Shown in pieces: positions 61,284-64,000 of a DNA stretch of 64,000 nt (positions are counted from its first letter, which is position 1; each line of letters starts with the position of its first letter). The position numbers and the translations under genes were made by a program. Origin of the DNA: Nonomuraea wenchangensis (GTDB taxonomy: Bacteria > Actinomycetota > Actinomycetes > Streptosporangiales > Streptosporangiaceae); assembly GCF_900111685.1 (NCBI RefSeq), contig NZ_FOHX01000003.1, forward strand, positions 62,001 through 126,000, written 5' to 3'. The notes below the pieces were generated by a model. The model did no database searches. It was given only the letters and a program-made list of their open reading frames with translations, and was not told the DNA's origin.

Positions 61284-62507
61284 ATGCCTGGCAACAAAGG
61301 AGTCAAGTACGAAGGCCCAGGCAAGGTCGAGGTCCACGAGATCGACTATCCGGAATTCACGCTGCAGGACGGCCCCGGCGTGAACCCGGCCAACGTAGGC
61401 CGCAAACTGCCGCACGCCGCGATCATCAAGTCGGTCGCCACCAACATCTGCGGCAGCGACCAGCACATGGTGCGCGGTCGCACCACGGCGCCACCCGGCC
61501 TCGTCCTAGGCCACGAGATCACCGGTGAGGTCGTCGAGACCGGCCCCGACGTGGAGTTCATCAAGAACGGCGACCTGGTGTCCGTGCCGTTCAACATCGC
61601 CTGCGGGCGCTGCCGCAACTGCAAGGAGGGCAAGACCGGCATCTGCGAGAACGTCAACCCCGACCGGCCCGGCTCGGCGTACGGCTACGTCGACATGGGC
61701 GGCTGGGTGGGCGGGCAGGCGCAGTACGTCCTCGTCCCGTACGCGGACTGGAACCTGCTCAAGTTTCCCGACAAGGACCGGGCGATGGAGAAGATCCTCG
61801 ACCTGGCCATGCTCTCCGACATCTTCCCGACCGGCTTCCACGGCTGCGTGACCGCCGGGGTGGGGCCGGGTTCGACGGTCTACATCGCCGGCGCGGGCCC
61901 GGTCGGGCTGGCGGCGGCGGCGTCGGCGTTCCTGCTCGGGGCCGCCGTGGTCATCGTCGGCGACCTGAACGAGCAGCGCCTCGGCCAGGCCCGCAGCTTC
62001 GGCTGCGAGACCGTCGACGTCTCGAAGGGCGACCCGAAGGACCAGATCGAGCAGATACTCGGCGAGCCGGAGGTGGACTGCGCCGTGGACGCGGTCGGCT
62101 TCGAGGCGCGCGGCCACGGCAGCGAGGCGGAGACGGAACGCCCCGCCACGGTGCTCAACACGCTCATGGACGTCACCAGGGCGGGCGGCGCGCTCGGCAT
62201 TCCCGGCCTGTACGTGACGGGCGACCCGGGCGCCGCCGACGAGGCGGCCAAGCAGGGGTCGCTGTCCATCCGCATCGGCCTGGGCTGGGCGAAGTCGCAC
62301 AGCCTCGCCACCGGCCAGTGCCCTGTCATGCGCTACAACCGGCAGCTCATGCAGGCGATCCTGCACGACCGGGTGCAGATCGCCAAGGCGGTCAACGCCA
62401 CGCCGATCCCGCTGGAGGAGGCGCCGCGCGGGTACCACGAGTTCGACGAGGGCGCGGCACGCAAGTACGTCCTCGATCCGAACGGCATGCTGCCCACGGC
62501 AGCGTGA
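61284..62507 (+). CDS. fdhA: glutathione-independent formaldehyde dehydrogenase (zinc alcohol dehydrogenase family)
   Basis: This enzyme oxidises formaldehyde to formate with NAD and needs no glutathione, 407 aa. The catalytic zinc ligands are Cys56 (NICGSD) and His77 (LGHE). The structural zinc uses Cys107, Cys110, Cys113 and Cys121 (CGRCRNCKEGKTGIC), each ten positions later than in Pseudomonas putida formaldehyde dehydrogenase. The SDIFPTGFHG motif and the NAD loop GAGPVGLAAA are present. The ATG follows GAGGAGGGAG. It is a single-gene transcript, probably used for detoxification. Confidence 0.92.
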   Translation: MPGNKGVKYEGPGKVEVHEIDYPEFTLQDGPGVNPANVGRKLPHAAIIKSVATNICGSDQHMVRGRTTAPPGLVLGHEITGEVVETGPDVEFIKNGDLVSVPFNIACGRCRNCKEGKTGICENVNPDRPGSAYGYVDMGGWVGGQAQYVLVPYADWNLLKFPDKDRAMEKILDLAMLSDIFPTGFHGCVTAGVGPGSTVYIAGAGPVGLAAAASAFLLGAAVVIVGDLNEQRLGQARSFGCETVDVSKGDPKDQIEQILGEPEVDCAVDAVGFEARGHGSEAETERPATVLNTLMDVTRAGGALGIPGLYVTGDPGAADEAAKQGSLSIRIGLGWAKSHSLATGQCPVMRYNRQLMQAILHDRVQIAKAVNATPIPLEEAPRGYHEFDEGAARKYVLDPNGMLPTAA

Positions 62508-62640
62508 CACCCGTACTGGACAGGTTTAGTCATGCTTTTCCCGACGAATCATCAATAACAGCCTCATTGCATTGCATTTCCGGCATTGCTTTGGGGGGAT
62601 TCGTGCCATACAAACCCCTTCAGAGATCTGGAGGGGTTGT

Positions 62641-63120
62641 ATGGCGGGGATTACTGGCCGGCGCGTGGTCCGGGTGCTGGCGGCGACCGTGGGGGGCGCC
62701 GTCGTGGCCGGGGTCGTGGGCGGCGGAGCGGCGCGGCTGTTGATGAGCCTGATCACGATCGCGGCGGCCGAGGAGAGCACGTTCACGCTGGTCGGCACGC
62801 TGGCCGTCCTGATGGTGTTCGGCGTGCTCGCCGTGCCCGCGGCGCTCACCGCGACCGCCCCGACGGTGGTACGGGTCGGCGGCCGGTGGGTGACCGCTCT
62901 CCTGACCGGGTTCGGCGTGGCGACCACCGGGTTCTCCGACGGCGCGGCCATCATCCTGGCGCCCGACTCGCGCATGACCCTCATCGCCGTCCTGGTCGTC
63001 GGATTCGGCGCCGTCGTGGCCGCGCACGGCCAGATCGCCCAGTACGCCTCTCGCCGCCTCGCCGGCGACGCCACCCGCCCCGCCGCCGCCACCACCGGAC
63101 CGGAGCCCGCCCTGGCCTGA
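62641..63120 (+). CDS. four-helix membrane protein of unknown function
   Basis: I do not recognise this 159-aa protein. It has four hydrophobic helices (AATVGGAVVAGVVGGGAARLL, TLVGTLAVLMVFGVLAVPAAL, a Gly/Thr-rich third and LIAVLVVGFGAVVAAHGQIA) and a short Ala/Pro/Thr tail. The ATG at 62641 follows GGAGGGG. An upstream in-frame ATG at 62572 has no ribosome site. Nothing around it tells its role. Confidence 0.65.
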   Translation: MAGITGRRVVRVLAATVGGAVVAGVVGGGAARLLMSLITIAAAEESTFTLVGTLAVLMVFGVLAVPAALTATAPTVVRVGGRWVTALLTGFGVATTGFSDGAAIILAPDSRMTLIAVLVVGFGAVVAAHGQIAQYASRRLAGDATRPAAATTGPEPALA

Positions 63121-63163
63121 CCCCGGCGCTCGCGGTCCACCGCGATCTGTCGGTGGCGGTCGT

Positions 63164-63169
63164 TACCGT
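63164..63169 (+). promoter_or_regulatory. -10 element for a possible leaderless transcript
   Basis: TACCGT is followed seven bases later by the ATG at 63177, the spacing of leaderless actinobacterial mRNAs. Confidence 0.35.
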
Positions 63170-63176
63170 CGCGCCC

Positions 63177-63236
63177 ATGATCGCTTCTTTGGCACGGGCC
63201 GCCGTGGCGGCGCGGCGCGGCGAGGTGGCCGCATGA
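63177..63236 (+). CDS. possible 19-residue leader peptide coupled to the DUF6493-like gene
   Basis: ATG-initiated codons give MIASLARAAVAARRGEVAA. The stop overlaps the next start by four bases (ATGA). Its ATG lies seven bases after a -10-like TACCGT, so it could be the leaderless first cistron. It may equally be non-coding. Confidence 0.3.
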   Translation: MIASLARAAVAARRGEVAA

Positions 63237-64000
63237 ATCCCTGGCGGGAGGTCCTCGACCGCATCGAGGCGGGCGACGACCGGGACCTGGCGACGTTCCT
63301 GGACGGCCTGAGCGACCTCGGGCGGCGGGCGGTCGCCGTGCAGCTTCACGGGCACCTGACCGAGGAACTGCGCGGCGGGTTCCTCGCCCGGGCCGACATC
63401 GAGGGCCTGGCGACCGGCTTCCGGCTGGCCGGAGCGGCCTGTTTCACCGGCGCCGAGCAGGTCGCGGCCTGGCTCGACCGCAGGGAGCTGCGCCGGCCGC
63501 GCGATCCCGACCTGGACACCGCCCTCCTCCTCCCCCGGCTGCGCCGCCGCCCCCTGGAGTGGCGGCGCGACCTCGCCGTCCGGCTGGCCGCGCGGCTCCG
63601 CCCTGCGACCGGCCGCCGGCGGTGGCAGCGCGAGGAGGGCGTGCCCGGCTGGGACCTCGTCGCCGCGCTGGTCGCCGACACCGGCCTGGAGCCGCCCGAC
63701 GGTGACGCCTTCGTCGTCGGCTGGGTCTGGCGGCTGGCCCGGCGGTGGCCCAGCGAGGACCTGGGTCTCGACGCCGATCCGCTGCTCGACGCCCTGCTGC
63801 CGCGCCTGTTCCGGGCGCAGGGCGTGGCCGAGCCGCTGGGGCGGAGCACGGCCATGAGCGAGCTGGCCGCGCTGGCTCGTACGGGCCGGGTGCCGCGCGC
63901 GACGCTGGTCGACGGGTGCGCCTCCCGGTTCCTGGCCGGGGGCCCGGACGCGGAGATGATGCCGTTCGTGTGGCTCTGGCGGCTGCTCGCGCCGGAGCCG
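63233..64000 (+). CDS. DUF6493-like protein, C-terminus cut by window edge
   Basis: The visible 256 residues start MNPWREVLDRIEAGDDRDLA and are rich in Arg, Leu and Ala, with a helical-repeat look (LAARLRPATGRRRWQREEGV, DPLLDALLPRLFRAQGVAEP). This resembles the DUF6493 family, which in actinomycetes sits beside SWIM zinc-finger and DUF5691 genes. Those would lie beyond 64000. There is no signal peptide or membrane helix. The family role is unknown. Confidence 0.6.
   Translation, partial: MNPWREVLDRIEAGDDRDLATFLDGLSDLGRRAVAVQLHGHLTEELRGGFLARADIEGLATGFRLAGAACFTGAEQVAAWLDRRELRRPRDPDLDTALLLPRLRRRPLEWRRDLAVRLAARLRPATGRRRWQREEGVPGWDLVAALVADTGLEPPDGDAFVVGWVWRLARRWPSEDLGLDADPLLDALLPRLFRAQGVAEPLGRSTAMSELAALARTGRVPRATLVDGCASRFLAGGPDAEMMPFVWLWRLLAPEP

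Noticed and set aside
58047..61466. Long minus-strand frames opposite the BTAD regulator
   Set aside because: They are GC shadows with low-complexity Arg/Gln/Pro/Ala composition, no known domain and no ribosome site.
1..64000. CRISPR arrays, rRNA operons, intact transposases or an antibiotic gene cluster
   Set aside because: None is visible. The only tandem repeats found by eye are the 21-bp repeats inside one coding sequence and the collagen-like codons. The BTAD regulator has no biosynthetic genes around it.

Overview
The window is 64 kb of very GC-rich DNA with GTG and TTG starts, dense ATGA/GTGA/TGATG overlaps, ECF sigma, BTAD, LacI and TetR regulators, a CBM2 enzyme and narGHJI. This points to a filamentous actinomycete. 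The mix (CU044_5270-type protein, thiolase-like TLP1, DUF6807 fusion) suggests Streptosporangiaceae, perhaps Nonomuraea-like. That placement is inference. I see no rRNA, CRISPR array, intact insertion sequence or prophage.

Layout. 1-3.8 kb (minus): an ACS-type MFS transporter cut by the window edge, a 3-hydroxyacyl-CoA dehydrogenase and a GAF/PucR-type regulator. 3.9-15.5 kb: a carbohydrate or sugar-acid cluster. A minus-strand operon encodes two MalFG-type permeases, a lipoprotein binding protein, a Gfo/Idh/MocA oxidoreductase and an esterase. A LacI-type regulator follows. A plus-strand operon encodes an epimerase-type dehydrogenase, a KdgD-like aldolase-fold dehydratase, an enolase-superfamily dehydratase and a Gfo/Idh-DUF6807 fusion. 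Three near-identical 14-bp operators tie both operons and the regulator gene together. 15.5-23 kb: a TetR repressor divergent from a peptide/nickel-type ABC transporter (with a permease-ATPase fusion) and an acyl-CoA dehydrogenase, across a perfect 26-bp palindrome.

23-31.4 kb holds stress and housekeeping genes: HdeD-like protein, SDR, universal stress protein, SGNH hydrolase-CBM2, AIM24, response regulator, tRNA-Arg(CCG), DUF4262, a TetR-cupin pair. 31.4-39.2 kb is gene-poor. It carries small membrane and secreted proteins among eroded fragments of TetR, MFS, CpaF-like, STAS and VOC genes, a 55-bp direct repeat around a collagen-like gene, and a VOC gene broken by one stop codon. 39.3-41.8 kb: ArsI-type lyase, acetyltransferase, TetX-like monooxygenase and a TetR stump.

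41.8-53.4 kb is a nitrate respiration and nitrogen-oxide block: narGHJI, a three-part membrane/cupredoxin/NirK-like protein, a CopD-like protein and narK. DosR/DevR-like boxes lie upstream of both narG and narK, so nitrate uptake, reduction to nitrite and perhaps nitrite reduction look like one hypoxia-responsive unit. Next to it is a secreted Cys-rich protein with Met/His heptad repeats. 53.4-64 kb: an ECF sigma factor with its partner, a TLP1-crotonase fusion, a large AfsR/BTAD-type regulator, glutathione-independent formaldehyde dehydrogenase, a small membrane protein and the start of a DUF6493-like gene that runs off the edge.
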